DNA of 64,000 bases from Pseudomonas shahriarae (GCF_014268455.2 NZ_CP077085.1:5063001-5127000), one strand, 5' to 3'. Shown: positions 8,701 to 20,334, counted from the stretch's first letter. Made by a program: numbers and translations. The notes: generated from the letters alone by a model not told the origin.

Positions 8701-9382
8701 GGCCATTCTCCACGCCCAGGGCAATCAGTGCTGCAGCGGCCGCTACCTGTTCGGCAATACGACGGCTCACACCCTGACCTCGGCTTTTTTCGTTCAATAA
8801 GGTGACTTCGCATTCGACGAAGAACACACGGCAATGCGGCTCACCCTGGATATCCACCACTTCGTAGCGTGGCAGTTCACAGCCGCGCGACTGCAAAAAT
8901 TCCTGCAGGCGGGTCTTGGGATCCTTGTTGGTATCCACCAGGGTCAGGCTGTCGATTTCCGACGCCAGCCAGGCCATGACCCGCTCCTTGGCCACTTCCA
9001 TCCCGGCATCGAGATAGATCGCGCCGATCAGGGCTTCCAGGGCATCGGCCAGGATCGACTCGCGACGGAAACCGCCGCTTTTCAACTCGCCGGACCCCAG
9101 GCGCAGGTACTCGCCCAGGTCAAAACCACGGGCCAATACGGCCAGGGTCTCGCCTTTCACCAGGCGCGCGCGCAGGCGCGACAGCTGGCCTTCACGGGCC
9201 AGGGGGAAGCGGTTGAACAAGGCTTCGCCCGCGGCGAAGTTGAGAATGGCATCACCGAGGAATTCCAGGCGTTCATTGTTGCGCCCGGCAAAACTGCGAT
9301 GTGTGAGGGCAAGGACCATCAATTCCTGGTCCTTGAAGGTGTAGCCGAGCTGACGCTCAAGACGACTCAAAGAAACGCTCAC
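8693..9382 (-). CDS. rnc: Ribonuclease III
   Basis: RNase III cleaves double-stranded RNA and processes rRNA precursors and many mRNAs. The 229-residue protein has the nuclease signature [13 protein letters not shown] (about residues 36-48; catalytic Glu and Asp present), a second acidic pair in [13 protein letters not shown], and a C-terminal double-stranded RNA-binding domain starting near [10 protein letters not shown]. The start is GTG 9382 with GTAGGT upstream. It overlaps era by 8 bases. A strong palindrome 127 bases upstream of its start (9509-9530) could be an RNase III-type processing site for autoregulation, as known for rnc operons in E. coli; that is inference. Confidence 0.97.
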   Translation of the reverse strand: MSVSLSRLERQLGYTFKDQELMVLALTHRSFAGRNNERLEFLGDAILNFAAGEALFNRFPLAREGQLSRLRARLVKGETLAVLARGFDLGEYLRLGSGELKSGGFRRESILADALEALIGAIYLDAGMEVAKERVMAWLASEIDSLTLVDTNKDPKTRLQEFLQSRGCELPRYEVVDIQGEPHCRVFFVECEVTLLNEKSRGQGVSRRIAEQVAAAAALIALGVENGHD

Positions 9383-9385
9383 GGT

Positions 9386-9508
9386 TTACCTACTTTCAGT
9401 ACGTGGCGGCAAAGGCCATCGACGATTAACGCTGTGTTCAAATTCAAATCCTGGCAATGCTGCGTATCGCTCGAGGCCGGACCAATGTCCAAGCCCCAGA
9501 AAAGCATT
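9386..9508 (-). other. lepB-rnc spacer with a possible 42-codon ORF
   Basis: The 154-base spacer between lepB and rnc can encode MLFWGLDIGPASSD... from an ATG near 9508 to a TGA that abuts the rnc start. It has no clear ribosome site and I recognise no family, so it is probably not a gene. In several other pseudomonads I recall a DUF4845 gene at this place; no trace of it is visible. Confidence 0.2.
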
Positions 9509-9530
9509 CGGCGCTGTGTTCACAGCGCCG
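9509..9530. promoter_or_regulatory. Perfect palindrome between lepB and rnc
   Basis: CGGCGCTGTG and CACAGCGCCG form a 10-bp perfect dyad with two central bases, six bases after the lepB stop on the transcribed strand. It has no following T-tract, so it is not a standard terminator; a processing hairpin or operator is possible. Confidence 0.5.
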
Positions 9531-9536
9531 CATGGA

Positions 9537-10391
9537 TTACTTGATCAGCCCCACCCGCGAGAAGTTCGGCAGGTGGCTGAGTTTGGGTTCGGGCCAGCTC
9601 ATCCAGACCGCGAAGGCCTTGCCGACGATATTCTGGTCCGGAACCATGCCCAGCAGCTCCTTGGGAATGCTTGGATCATCCCAGTAGCGGCTGTCGTTGG
9701 AGTTGTCGCGGTTGTCGCCCATCATGAAGTAGTGCCCGGCAGGCACGGTCCACTGGTTGTCGGGCGGCGAACGGTAGCGGCTCATTTCCTTGCGGATCTG
9801 GTGCTCTACCGCCCCGAGTTTTTCCTCGTACAGCTCGGCGCTGCCCAGGGTATTCGGCTCGGCACCGATGAGTTTCTCAGCCACCGACTCGCCATTGACG
9901 AACAGGCGTTTGTCGCTGGTGTAGCGAATCACGTCACCCGGCAGGCCGACCACACGCTTGATGTAGTTGACGTTCGGGTCGCTTGGGTAGCGGAACACCA
10001 TCACATCGCCGCGCTGCGGATCACCCACCTCGATGATTTTCTTGTCGATCACCGGCAAGCGGATCCCGTAGGAAAACTTGTTCACCAGGATAAAGTCGCC
10101 CACATCCAGGGTTGGCTTCATCGAACCCGAAGGAATCTGGAACGGCTCTACCAGAAACGAGCGCAGCACCAGCACGATGAACAACACCGGGAAGAACGAC
10201 TTGCCGTATTCAACCAGCAGGGGCTCTTTGTTCAGCTTCTCGATCACCACGCCATCGGGCTGGCTGACGCTGCCCTGATAGGACGCGATGGCCGCCCGGC
10301 GACGCGGGGCGAAGAACAGCAGATCGAGCAGCGCCAGGAAGCCACAGACGGCAACGGCGATGACCAGCAACAGCGGGAAATTTAGTGACAT
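9537..10391 (-). CDS. lepB: Signal peptidase I
   Basis: LepB removes Sec and Tat signal peptides at the outer face of the inner membrane using a Ser-Lys dyad. The 284-residue protein has two N-terminal membrane segments (about 5-27 and a second around 60-80), the catalytic serine in PSGSMKPTL (about residue 90), the lysine region NYIKRVVGLPGD, and the box MGDNRDNSNDSRYW. It begins 5 bases after lepA and was called from ATG 10391. Length and motifs are typical. Confidence 0.97.
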   Translation of the reverse strand: MSLNFPLLLVIAVAVCGFLALLDLLFFAPRRRAAIASYQGSVSQPDGVVIEKLNKEPLLVEYGKSFFPVLFIVLVLRSFLVEPFQIPSGSMKPTLDVGDFILVNKFSYGIRLPVIDKKIIEVGDPQRGDVMVFRYPSDPNVNYIKRVVGLPGDVIRYTSDKRLFVNGESVAEKLIGAEPNTLGSAELYEEKLGAVEHQIRKEMSRYRSPPDNQWTVPAGHYFMMGDNRDNSNDSRYWDDPSIPKELLGMVPDQNIVGKAFAVWMSWPEPKLSHLPNFSRVGLIK

Positions 10392-10396
10392 AGGAC

Positions 10397-12196
10397 CTAA
10401 CTATCCAACCTGAGCACCGCAAGGAAGGCTTCTTGTGGAATTTCCACGTTACCCACTTGCTTCATGCGTTTTTTACCGGCCTTTTGCTTCTCAAGCAGCT
10501 TGCGCTTACGGCTGACGTCGCCGCCATAGCATTTGGCCAGTACGTTCTTTCTGAGAGCCTTGACGGAGGTCCGCGCAATGATCTGCCCGCCAATGGCGGC
10601 CTGGATCGCAACGTCGAACATCTGGCGCGGAATCAGTTCCTTCATCTTCTCGGTCAACTGGCGACCTTTGTAGTGCGCATTATCCTTGTGCACGATCAGC
10701 GCCAGGGCATCGACCTTGTCGCCGTTGATCAGCACATCGAGCTTCACCAGATTGGCCGATTGATAACGGTCGAAATGGTAATCCAGCGAAGCATAGCCGC
10801 GACTGGTGGATTTGAGACGGTCAAAGAAGTCCAGGACCACTTCGTTCATCGGCAAATCGTAGGTCACTTGGACCTGGGTACCGAGGAACAGCATGTCGTG
10901 CTGCACGCCACGCTTTTCGATACACAGGGTAATGACGTTGCCCAGGTGCTCCTGCGGCACAAGAATATTGGCGCGCACGATCGGTTCGCGCATGTCTTCG
11001 ATCGACGACAGATCCGGCAGCTTGGACGGGTTGTCGACGTAAATCGTTTCACCGGTTTTCAGCGCCAGCTCAAAAATAACGGTTGGCGCGGTGGTGATCA
11101 GGTCCAGGTCGTACTCGCGCTCCAGGCGCTCCTGGATGATTTCCATGTGCAGCATGCCCAGGAACCCGCAGCGGAAGCCGAAGCCCAGGGCGTCGGAGCT
11201 TTCCGGGGTGTACTGCAACGACGAGTCGTTGAGGGTCAGCTTTTGCAGGGCTTCGCGGAAATCCTCGAAGTCATCGGAGCTGACCGGGAACAGGCCGGCG
11301 TAGACCTGGGGCTGGATGCGCTTGAAGCCTGGCAGCACGTCAACATCAGGCGTCGAGCTCAAGGTCAGGGTGTCACCGACCGGCGCACCGTGGATGTCCT
11401 TGATACCGGCGATGATGAAGCCTACTTCACCGGCTTTCAGATCAGTGGTAGCGGTGTGCTTGGGGTTGAATACACCGACGCTGTCCACCAGGTGGATCTT
11501 GCCGGTGGACTTGACCAGGATCTTGTCGCCCTTCTTCACCCGGCCATGGCGCACGCGTACCAGGGACACAACGCCCAGGTAGTTGTCGAACCAGGAGTCG
11601 ATGATCAACGCTTGCAGCGGATCTTCGTAGTTACCGGTTGGCGCAGGAATGGTCTTGACCAGGCGCTCGAGCACTTCGTCGACACCCAGGCCGGTCTTGG
11701 CGCTGCACTCGACAGCGTCGGTGGCGTCAATGCCGATGATTTTTTCGATTTCTTCCTTCACACGGTCCGGATCGGCCTGTGGCAGGTCGATCTTGTTCAG
11801 CACCGGCATGACTTCCAGGCCCTGCTCGATCGCGGTGTAGCAGTTGGCCACGGACTGGGCTTCAACGCCCTGCCCCGCGTCCACTACCAACAGCGCGCCT
11901 TCGCAGGCGGCCAGGGAACGGCTGACTTCGTAGGTGAAGTCGACGTGGCCCGGGGTGTCAATGAAGTTCAGCTGGTACTTGATACCGTCTTTGGCGGTGT
12001 AGTACAGGGTAACGCTGTGGGCCTTGATGGTGATCCCGCGCTCGCGTTCGAGGTCCATGGAGTCCAGGACCTGGGCTTCCATTTCACGCTCGGCAAGGCC
12101 GCCGCACATCTGGATGAATCGATCGGCCAGCGTCGACTTACCATGGTCAATGTGGGCGATGATGGAGAAATTGCGGATATGACTCAAATCACTCAC
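10397..12196 (-). CDS. lepA: Elongation factor 4 (back-translocating GTPase LepA)
   Basis: LepA/EF4 is a translational GTPase that resembles EF-G without domain IV and has its own C-terminal domain. The 599-residue protein has AHIDHGKST (G1), the switch region [18 protein letters not shown] (G3), [10 protein letters not shown] (G4) and the conserved C-terminal end with [16 protein letters not shown]. It is first in the leftward series lepA-lepB-rnc-era-recO-pdxJ. In P. aeruginosa I recall algU-mucABCD directly upstream of lepA; here the neighbour is lptG and a terminator, so this junction may mark a rearrangement. A promoter candidate lies at 12251-12280. Confidence 0.98.
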
Positions 12197-12250
12197 GGAT
12201 CAACACTCAAAAAGGCTGCAGGCAGATTGCCCGCTGAAAAATAGCCGGGA

Positions 12251-12280
12251 ATTGTACCTGATGCTCAGGCCAGACGTCAT
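12251..12280 (-). promoter_or_regulatory. Candidate promoter of lepA operon with overlapping dyad
   Basis: On the minus strand ATGACG is followed after 18 bases by TACAAT, a near-perfect -10 box, about 55 bases upstream of the lepA start. The spacer contains the dyad CCTGA-TGC-TCAGG (12258-12270 on the plus strand), which could be an operator. Not tested. Confidence 0.45.
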
Positions 12281-12297
12281 CTTTGACGACCAATAAC

Positions 12298-12333
12298 AAA
12301 AATGCCCCGTTCTTGCGAATGGGGCATTTTTTG
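12298..12333. terminator. Bidirectional-type intrinsic terminator after lptG
   Basis: AATGCCCC and GGGGCATT form an 8-bp stem, extended by A and T tracts on both sides, with a 12-base loop. On the minus strand it ends the lptF-lptG transcript 16 bases after the lptG stop and insulates lepA. Confidence 0.9.
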
Positions 12334-12348
12334 TTCAACAACCGCGGA

Positions 12349-13428
12349 TCAACCGGCCCGCCGCAGCAGCCAGAACCCGGCCAGGGCACAGATGCCGGTC
12401 GGCACCAGCACCGCAAACAGCGGCGAGAAGCCGAATACCAGGCTCGACGGCCCCAGCAGGTCCTGGGCAATGCGGAAGGTGAAACCGACCAATACCCCGG
12501 TAAATACTCGCTGGCCCAGGGTTACCGAGCGCAACGGGCCGAAAATAAACGAAATCGCCATCAGCACCAGGGCAGCCGTCACCACCGGCTGCAACACCTT
12601 GACCCAAAATGCCAGCCAGTAGCGGCCGTTGTTCAGGCCCTGGTCCTTGAGGTAGTGGATGTAGCTCCACAAACCGGAGATCGGCAGGCTTTCCGGGATC
12701 ATCACCACGGTATTGAGCAGTTCCGGCTTGAGGGCGATGTCCCAGGTCTGTGTCGGCTCGTTGATCACCTCGGTGCTGGCCTCGGTGCCTTTGCCGGGGT
12801 TGCGGAAATGGGTAGTGGTGACATCGCTCAGCACCCACTGGTTGTCATTGAACTGTGCCCGTTTGGCAAAGCTCGACGACAGCATGTGGCGCTCTTCATC
12901 AAAGCGATAGCGGGTCACACCCACCAGCAGGCCACCGGGTTGCACGGCGTTGATGTGGATAAATTCATCGCCCTGGCGGTGCCACAGGCCCCGCTTGGAG
13001 CTCTGCGCGTCGCCCGAGCCCTGGGCCAGCGCACGGTTGGCCTGGGCGGTGGTTTCCGCCGGTGGCGCCACGTATTCGCCGATCAATACGCTGGTGGCCA
13101 TCAGCAGCAGCATGGGTTTCATCACCGCCCAGACGATACGGGCAATGGACACCCCCGCGGCGCGCATGATGGTCAGCTCGCTGTTGCTGGCCAGGCTGCC
13201 CAGGCCGATCAGGCAGCCGATCAGTGCGGCCATCGGCATCATGTCGTAGAGCCGGCGCGGCGCGGTCAGCGCCACGTAGCTCAGTACGTCAGTGACCGTA
13301 TAGGTATCGGTGACGTTGCCCACTTCATCAATGAAGGCAAACAACGACGCCAGGCCGAGGATGATGCCCAATACCGCCAGGATGGCGACCAGTACGCTGC
13401 TACCGATGTAGCGATCCAACTTACCCAC
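12349..13428 (-). CDS. lptG: LPS export ABC transporter permease LptG
   Basis: LptG and LptF are the inner-membrane permeases that, with the LptB ATPase, extract lipopolysaccharide and pass it to LptC. The 359-residue protein has an N-terminal membrane block, a periplasmic beta-jellyroll middle domain, and three C-terminal membrane helices ending GFWLLRR. The start is GTG 13428 with GGAG seven bases upstream, inside lptF; the two genes overlap by 8 bases. It is followed by a strong terminator. The lptB and lptA/C genes are not in this window, as in other pseudomonads. Confidence 0.95.
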   Translation of the reverse strand: MGKLDRYIGSSVLVAILAVLGIILGLASLFAFIDEVGNVTDTYTVTDVLSYVALTAPRRLYDMMPMAALIGCLIGLGSLASNSELTIMRAAGVSIARIVWAVMKPMLLLMATSVLIGEYVAPPAETTAQANRALAQGSGDAQSSKRGLWHRQGDEFIHINAVQPGGLLVGVTRYRFDEERHMLSSSFAKRAQFNDNQWVLSDVTTTHFRNPGKGTEASTEVINEPTQTWDIALKPELLNTVVMIPESLPISGLWSYIHYLKDQGLNNGRYWLAFWVKVLQPVVTAALVLMAISFIFGPLRSVTLGQRVFTGVLVGFTFRIAQDLLGPSSLVFGFSPLFAVLVPTGICALAGFWLLRRAG

Positions 13429-14539
13429 GAGCCATCTCCTTCATGCCGCGACGGCTCTGCATTTTCAAGCGAATCGGTTCCCAATACAGCAGGCCCAGGC
13501 CAATTACCAGGAAGATGCCGTGGACCCACCACAGCCCCAGGGTCGGCGACAGCTTGCCCTTCTCCAGGGAGCCACGGGCGGAAATCAGGATGGTCAGGTA
13601 GGCCATGTACAGCAGGATCGCCGGCAGCAGCTTGAGGAAGCGGCCCTGGCGCGGGTTGACCCGGGACAGCGGCACCGCCATCAAGGTGACGATAAACACC
13701 AGCAGTGGCAGGGAAATACGCCATTGCAGCTCGGCAATCGAGCGCAGTTGCTTGCTGCCGATCAGGGCTGAGGTCGGGATGGCATCGCGGTCGGTGACCT
13801 CGTTGCTCACATCCGGCCGGGCCAGCATGACCCCGTAGGTGTCGTACTTGATGGCACGGTAGTCGGCCTGGCCGGGGCTGCCGTCGTAGCGGTAGCCGTT
13901 TTCCAGGATCAGGTAGCGGCTGCCGTCCGGACGCACTTCCTGGCGCCCGCTATCGGCCACCAGCACGGAAATGCCTCGGTCTTTCTTGTCCTGGCCCAGG
14001 CGCTTCTCGGAGATGAACACACCGCCGAGGTTGGCCCGATCGTCGGTCATGCGCTCGGTGTAGGTTACGCGGGTGCCGTCGTTGAGCGCCTGGAAGCGCC
14101 CCGGTTCGAGGGTGTCGAACTCGGTCATCGCGTCCTGTTTGTTGAGCACCAGTTGGAATTGCATGGCGCCCTGGGGCGCCAGGCTCAGGCTCAGCCAGGC
14201 CACCACCAGCGCTACGCCGGTGGCCGGGACCATGGTCATGGCCAGCAGACGCTGCTGGCTCATGCCGGTGGCCGACAGCACGGTCATCTCGCTTTCGAGG
14301 TAGAGCCGGCCATAGGCCAGCAGGATCCCGAGAAACAGGCCCAGGGGCAGGATCAGTTGCAAGAAGCCAGGCAGGCGGAACCCCATGATCAGGAACAACG
14401 AGCCCGGATCCAGGGCACCCGAGGCGGCCTGGGCCAGGTATTTGACGAAACGACCACTCATGATGATGACCAGCAGTACCGCACTCACGGCACTCAGGGT
14501 CAGCAGAACTTCGCGGGACAGATAACGGAAGACGATCAA
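13421..14539 (-). CDS. lptF: LPS export ABC transporter permease LptF
   Basis: This is the partner of LptG (YjgP/YjgQ family), 372 residues. I chose a TTG start at 14539 (MIVFRYLSREVLLT) because GGAG lies seven bases upstream and this N-terminus matches what I recall of P. aeruginosa LptF; the longer GTG form at 14548 puts the ribosome site almost on the start. Three membrane segments precede the periplasmic domain, and three follow it, with the conserved PLSRVNPRQGRF loop between them. It is divergent from pepA, with 282 bases between. Confidence 0.94.
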   Translation of the reverse strand: MIVFRYLSREVLLTLSAVSAVLLVIIMSGRFVKYLAQAASGALDPGSLFLIMGFRLPGFLQLILPLGLFLGILLAYGRLYLESEMTVLSATGMSQQRLLAMTMVPATGVALVVAWLSLSLAPQGAMQFQLVLNKQDAMTEFDTLEPGRFQALNDGTRVTYTERMTDDRANLGGVFISEKRLGQDKKDRGISVLVADSGRQEVRPDGSRYLILENGYRYDGSPGQADYRAIKYDTYGVMLARPDVSNEVTDRDAIPTSALIGSKQLRSIAELQWRISLPLLVFIVTLMAVPLSRVNPRQGRFLKLLPAILLYMAYLTILISARGSLEKGKLSPTLGLWWVHGIFLVIGLGLLYWEPIRLKMQSRRGMKEMARG

Positions 14540-14800
14540 ACCAGACACTCCAGGGTTGTCAGGCTAAGGCGGCCAAACAAGCAAGCATATCAAGTCGCCC
14601 CGTTGACACGGGCCGGCGAAAAAGATGGCGCATTATCCTGTGATTGTCCGCGCCTGTCACGGAGCTTGCTCACACCCATGCACAAAGCTGGCGTCAAGGG
14701 TTGTCAGGCTCGGGCGACGCGGTACAAACTGCGGGCTTTGTCGCGGCCGTCTACAGGCGGCCCAGCCCACAGGCCGGAGTACAGACTCCAGGCTCTTTGA

Positions 14801-16312
<1,512 letters not shown>

Positions 16313-16321
16313 ACGCAACTC

Positions 16322-16356
16322 TGTAGGAGCCGATTTACAGGCTCCTACAGGTTTTT
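16322..16356 (+). terminator. Hairpin terminator after pepA (REP-related)
   Basis: TGTAGGAGCC and GGCTCCTACA form a perfect 10-bp stem with an 8-base loop, followed by GGTTTTT. The arm sequence is the TGTAGGAGC subtype of REP seen again at 17215. Confidence 0.75.
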
Positions 16357-16377
16357 GCGTGCCTGCCTGGAAATGTA

Positions 16378-16806
16378 ATGACCCAAGTCGACTTCTATAT
16401 ATTGCCCAGCGCCGATCCGTCGGCTCGCCTGGACTTTGCCTGCAAACTCACGGAAAAGGCCTGGCGCATGGGCCACCGCATCTACCTGCACTGCAGCGAT
16501 GCCGCCCAGCGTGACGACCTCGATGCCCGCCTGTGGCGCTTCAAGGGCGAGAGCTTTGTGCCCCACGGCCCCGCAGAATCGGAGCCGGACAGCCAGGTGG
16601 TGCTGGGTGTGGGCGACAGTTGTGGCGATCACCATGACCTGCTGGTCAACCTGGACCTGAAAGTGCCAGCCTTCGCCAAGGGGTTTGCCCGGGTCGCGGA
16701 AGTGGTGGTGGAAGATCCGGCTATTCGTCAGGCCGCGCGTGAGAGTTTCCGTTTCTACCGCGAACAGGGCTATTCTCTGCAAGATCACCGATTACAGCGA
16801 CTCTGA
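16378..16806 (+). CDS. holC: DNA polymerase III subunit chi
   Basis: HolC (142 residues) links the clamp loader (through psi) to SSB at the replication fork. The product starts MTQVDFYILPSADPSARLDFACKLTEKAWRM, characteristic of the family, and has the later segment LVNLDLKVPAFAKGFARVAEVV. It lies between pepA and valS, as in other pseudomonads. A small acidic-protein gene follows 4 bases after the stop. Confidence 0.95.
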   Translation: MTQVDFYILPSADPSARLDFACKLTEKAWRMGHRIYLHCSDAAQRDDLDARLWRFKGESFVPHGPAESEPDSQVVLGVGDSCGDHHDLLVNLDLKVPAFAKGFARVAEVVVEDPAIRQAARESFRFYREQGYSLQDHRLQRL

Positions 16807-16810
16807 GCAC

Positions 16811-17197
16811 ATGATGGACACTTCAAATCCGCTAAAACCGTCTGACCACCTGCTGGACGACCTCGAGTCGATCCGCCAGTTGCTGGGTGATGACAACCTG
16901 CAACCGCCGCTGCTGACCGATACTGTCGCAGAAGAGGTACAGATCCCCCTGCTGTTCGATACGGTCGGCGCCAAGCCAGCCGTCGCCGCGCCAGTCGAGC
17001 CGCCCGTCGTCCAGGCAGCGCCCGCCGTCGAAAAAGCCCCCGATGCCCTGTTGCTGCACCTGGACAACGAACTGCGCGCCGCTGCGCAATTGATCATGCA
17101 GGACGTGATCGACGACTTTGCCCCGCATATCGAAACCGAGATCAAGCGCCGGATGGATGCGCGGATGGAGCGGTTGCTTAGCCAGTACCAGTCCTAA
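16811..17197 (+). CDS. Conserved hypothetical acidic protein downstream of holC
   Basis: This 128-residue protein begins at ATG 16811 or the adjoining ATG 16814 (MMDTSNPLKPSDHLLDDLES). The N-terminal part is acidic, the middle is an Ala/Pro/Val linker (about residues 55-80), and the C-terminal 50 residues look helical (LDNELRAAAQLIMQDVIDDF, then a basic tail KRRMDARMERLLSQY). No signal peptide or membrane segment is visible. It follows holC by 4 bases and is very probably co-translated with it, so a role near DNA polymerase III or ValS is possible but unproven. I do not recognise a characterised family. Confidence 0.75.
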   Translation: MMDTSNPLKPSDHLLDDLESIRQLLGDDNLQPPLLTDTVAEEVQIPLLFDTVGAKPAVAAPVEPPVVQAAPAVEKAPDALLLHLDNELRAAAQLIMQDVIDDFAPHIETEIKRRMDARMERLLSQYQS

Positions 17198-17214
17198 GCC
17201 ACATAGATATCCCC

Positions 17215-17242
17215 TGTAGGAGCGGGCAAGCCCGCTCCTACA
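17215..17242. repeat. REP palindrome (TGTAGGAGC subtype) before valS
   Basis: TGTAGGAGCGGGC and GCCCGCTCCTACA form a perfect 13-bp dyad with only two central bases. It follows the holC-linked gene and may end or protect its transcript. Confidence 0.85.
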
Positions 17243-17349
17243 TTTGACCCGCGCCAGCCTTAGCCCCTCTCTTCGTCTCGCCCTCTCCCCTATCCCTCGT
17301 TATACTTGCCGGCTTTCCTGAATAAATGCCAACTAGGGTCCCGCCGCGC

Positions 17350-20196
17350 ATGGATAAGACCTACCAGCCGCACGCTATTGAAACTTCCTGGTACCAGACC
17401 TGGGAGTCCGAGAATTATTTCGCTCCGCAAGGTGCGGGCGAGTCCTACACCATCATGATTCCGCCGCCGAACGTCACTGGCAGCCTGCACATGGGCCATG
17501 GCTTCAACAATGCGATCATGGATGCGTTGATCCGTTTCCGCCGTATGCAGGGCCGCAACACCCTGTGGCAGCCAGGCACCGACCACGCGGGTATCGCCAC
17601 CCAGATGCTGGTAGAGCGCCAACTGGAAGCCACCGGCCAAAACCGTCACGACCTGGGGCGCGAGAAGTTCCTGGAGAAGATCTGGGAATGGAAAGACCAT
17701 TCCGGCGGCAATATCAGCCGTCAGATCCGTCGTCTCGGCTCGTCGGTGGATTGGAGCCGCGAGCGCTTCACCATGGACGATGGCCTGTCGGAATCGGTCA
17801 AGGAAGCCTTCGTGCGCCTGCATGAAGATGGCCTGATCTACCGTGGCAAGCGCCTGGTCAACTGGGACACCAAGCTGCACACAGCGATTTCCGACCTTGA
17901 AGTGGAAAACCACGACGAGAAGGGTTTCCTGTGGAACCTCAAGTACCCGCTGGCCGACGGCGCCAAGACCGCCGAAGGCAACGACTACCTGATCGTCGCT
18001 ACCACCCGTCCGGAAACCATGCTCGGCGACGCTGCCGTAGCGGTTAACCCGAACGACGAGCGCTACCAGGCGCTGATCGGCAAGTTCGTCGAGCTGCCGC
18101 TGGTAGGCCGCCGCATCCCGATCATCGCGGACGACTACTGCGACCCTGAATTCGGCACCGGCTGCGTGAAAATCACCCCGGCCCACGATTTCAATGACTA
18201 TGAAGTCGGCAAGCGCCATAACCTGCCGCTGCTCAACATCTTCGACAAGAACGCCGCCGTATTGCCGGCCTGCCAGGTGTTCAACCTGGACGGTACGCTG
18301 AACGACAGCATCGACGGCAGGATCCCGGCCGAATACGCCGGTCTTGACCGTTTCGAAGCGCGTAAGCAGATCGTTGCCGCCTTCGACGCCGCTGGCCTGC
18401 TGGTCAGCGTTGACGACCACGCCCTGAAAGTGCCAAAAGGCGACCGTTCCGGCACCGTGATCGAGCCGTGGCTGACCGACCAATGGTACGTGTCCACCAA
18501 GCCGCTGGCCGAGCCGGCAATCGCGGCTGTGGAAGACGGCCGTATCCAGTTCGTGCCTAAACAGTACGAAAACATGTACTTCTCATGGATGCGTGACATC
18601 CAGGATTGGTGCATCAGCCGTCAGTTGTGGTGGGGCCATCGCATTCCGGCCTGGTACGACGAGTCGGGCAAGGTCTATGTCGGCCGCGACGAAGCCGAAG
18701 TACGCGCCAAGAACAATCTGGGTCCGGACGTCGCGTTGCAACAGGACAACGACGTACTCGACACCTGGTTCAGCTCGGGCTTGTGGACGTTCTCCACCCT
18801 GGGCTGGCCGCAACAGACCGAGTTCCTGAAAAAATTCCACTCCACCGACGTGCTGGTCACCGGCTTCGACATCATTTTCTTCTGGGTTGCCCGGATGATC
18901 ATGCTCACCATGCACTTGGTGAAGAATGAAGACGGCACCCCGCAGGTACCGTTCAAGACCGTGTACGTACACGGCCTGGTACGTGATGGCCAGGGCCAGA
19001 AGATGTCCAAGTCCAAGGGCAACGTCCTGGACCCGCTGGATATCATCGACGGTATCGACCTGGAAACCCTGGTGCAGAAACGCACTTCGGGCATGATGCA
19101 GCCAAAACTGGCGAAAAAGATCGAGAAGCAGACCCGCGACGAGTTCGCCGACGGCATCGCCAGCTACGGCACCGACGCCCTGCGTTTCACCTTCTGCTCG
19201 CTGGCGTCCACCGGTCGCGACATCAAGTTCGACATGGGTCGCGTCGAAGGCTATCGCAACTTCTGCAACAAGATCTGGAACGCAGCGCGCTACGTGCTGG
19301 ACAAGGGCGAAGACTGCGGCCAGAACGGCGAAGCCTTTGAGCTGTCCCTGGCTGATCGCTGGATCATCTCGCAGCTGCAGCGCACCGAAGCCGAAGTGAC
19401 CCGCCAACTCGACCAGTTCCGTTTCGACCTGGCCGCCCAGGCCTTGTACGAGTTCATCTGGAACCAGTATTGCGACTGGTACCTGGAACTCTCCAAGCCG
19501 GTGCTGTGGGACGAGAACGCGCCGGTCGAGCGCCAGCGCGGTACCCGTCGCACCCTGGTGCGCGTGCTGGAAGTGGCATTGCGCCTGGCGCATCCGTTCA
19601 TGCCGTTCATCACCGAAGAAATCTGGCAGCGCCTGGCGCCGCTGGCCGGTATCGAAGGCAAGACCATCATGCTGCAACCTTGGCCAGTGGCCAATGAAGC
19701 ACGCATCGACGAGGCTGCCGAAAGCGATATCGAATGGCTCAAGACCCTGATGCTCGGCACGCGCAATATCCGCGCCGAGATGAACATCGGCCCAGGCAAG
19801 CCTTTGGCGGTGTTCGTGAAGAACGCCAGTGCCGAGGACCAGCGCCGTCTCACCGAGAATGACGCCCTGCTCAAGAAGCTGGCGAAGCTGGAGTCGATCA
19901 CCGTATTGGCTGACGGCGCCGAAGCACCGCTGTCTGCCACCGCACTGGTCGGCGAGATGGAAGTGCTGGTGCCGATGGCCGGCCTGATCGACAAAGGTGC
20001 CGAGCTGGCGCGCCTGGACAAGGAAATCCTGCGCCTGCAGGGCGAAGTGCAGCGCGTGGGCGGCAAGCTGTCCAATGCAGCCTTCGTGGACAAGGCCCCG
20101 GCCGAAGTCATCGACAAGGAACGCGCCAAGCTGGCCGAGGCCGAACAGGCGTTGGGCAAGCTGGCGGAGCAACGTGCGCGGATTTCCAGCCTGTAA
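17350..20196 (+). CDS. valS: Valyl-tRNA synthetase
   Basis: ValS charges tRNA-Val and edits threonine. The 948-residue class I enzyme starts at ATG 17350 ([19 protein letters not shown]), the usual family N-terminus; an in-frame ATG at 17326 would add MPTRVPPR. Motifs: [15 protein letters not shown] (HIGH region, about residues 38-52), the editing domain [10 protein letters not shown] (about 217-226), and KMSKSKGN (KMSKS). The C-terminal coiled-coil is visible as [15 protein letters not shown] and following. It is followed by a strong terminator. Confidence 0.98.
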   Translation: MDKTYQPHAIETSWYQTWESENYFAPQGAGESYTIMIPPPNVTGSLHMGHGFNNAIMDALIRFRRMQGRNTLWQPGTDHAGIATQMLVERQLEATGQNRHDLGREKFLEKIWEWKDHSGGNISRQIRRLGSSVDWSRERFTMDDGLSESVKEAFVRLHEDGLIYRGKRLVNWDTKLHTAISDLEVENHDEKGFLWNLKYPLADGAKTAEGNDYLIVATTRPETMLGDAAVAVNPNDERYQALIGKFVELPLVGRRIPIIADDYCDPEFGTGCVKITPAHDFNDYEVGKRHNLPLLNIFDKNAAVLPACQVFNLDGTLNDSIDGRIPAEYAGLDRFEARKQIVAAFDAAGLLVSVDDHALKVPKGDRSGTVIEPWLTDQWYVSTKPLAEPAIAAVEDGRIQFVPKQYENMYFSWMRDIQDWCISRQLWWGHRIPAWYDESGKVYVGRDEAEVRAKNNLGPDVALQQDNDVLDTWFSSGLWTFSTLGWPQQTEFLKKFHSTDVLVTGFDIIFFWVARMIMLTMHLVKNEDGTPQVPFKTVYVHGLVRDGQGQKMSKSKGNVLDPLDIIDGIDLETLVQKRTSGMMQPKLAKKIEKQTRDEFADGIASYGTDALRFTFCSLASTGRDIKFDMGRVEGYRNFCNKIWNAARYVLDKGEDCGQNGEAFELSLADRWIISQLQRTEAEVTRQLDQFRFDLAAQALYEFIWNQYCDWYLELSKPVLWDENAPVERQRGTRRTLVRVLEVALRLAHPFMPFITEEIWQRLAPLAGIEGKTIMLQPWPVANEARIDEAAESDIEWLKTLMLGTRNIRAEMNIGPGKPLAVFVKNASAEDQRRLTENDALLKKLAKLESITVLADGAEAPLSATALVGEMEVLVPMAGLIDKGAELARLDKEILRLQGEVQRVGGKLSNAAFVDKAPAEVIDKERAKLAEAEQALGKLAEQRARISSL

Positions 20197-20210
20197 GAGG
20201 CAACCCGCGT

Positions 20211-20241
20211 AAAAAAAGAGACCTTCGGGTCTCTTTTTTTT
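20211..20241 (+). terminator. Intrinsic terminator after valS
   Basis: AAAAAAAGAGACC, the tetraloop TTCG and GGTCTCTTTTTTTT form a classic rho-independent terminator 14 bases after the valS stop. Confidence 0.95.
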
Positions 20242-20334
20242 GGCCCTGGAAAACACCCCGCTTCCCACATTTGCCCGGGGCGGGCTCAGGATGTGTGACA
20301 ATGGCCGCCACTTTGAGCCAACACCAGAATCATC

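Noticed and set aside
10433..12244. 603-codon open frame antisense to lepA
   Set aside because: It is the complementary shadow of lepA, without ribosome site or recognisable domain.
14603..14636. TTGACA and CATTAT upstream of pepA as a sigma-70 promoter
   Set aside because: Spacing is 22 bases, too long for a normal promoter.
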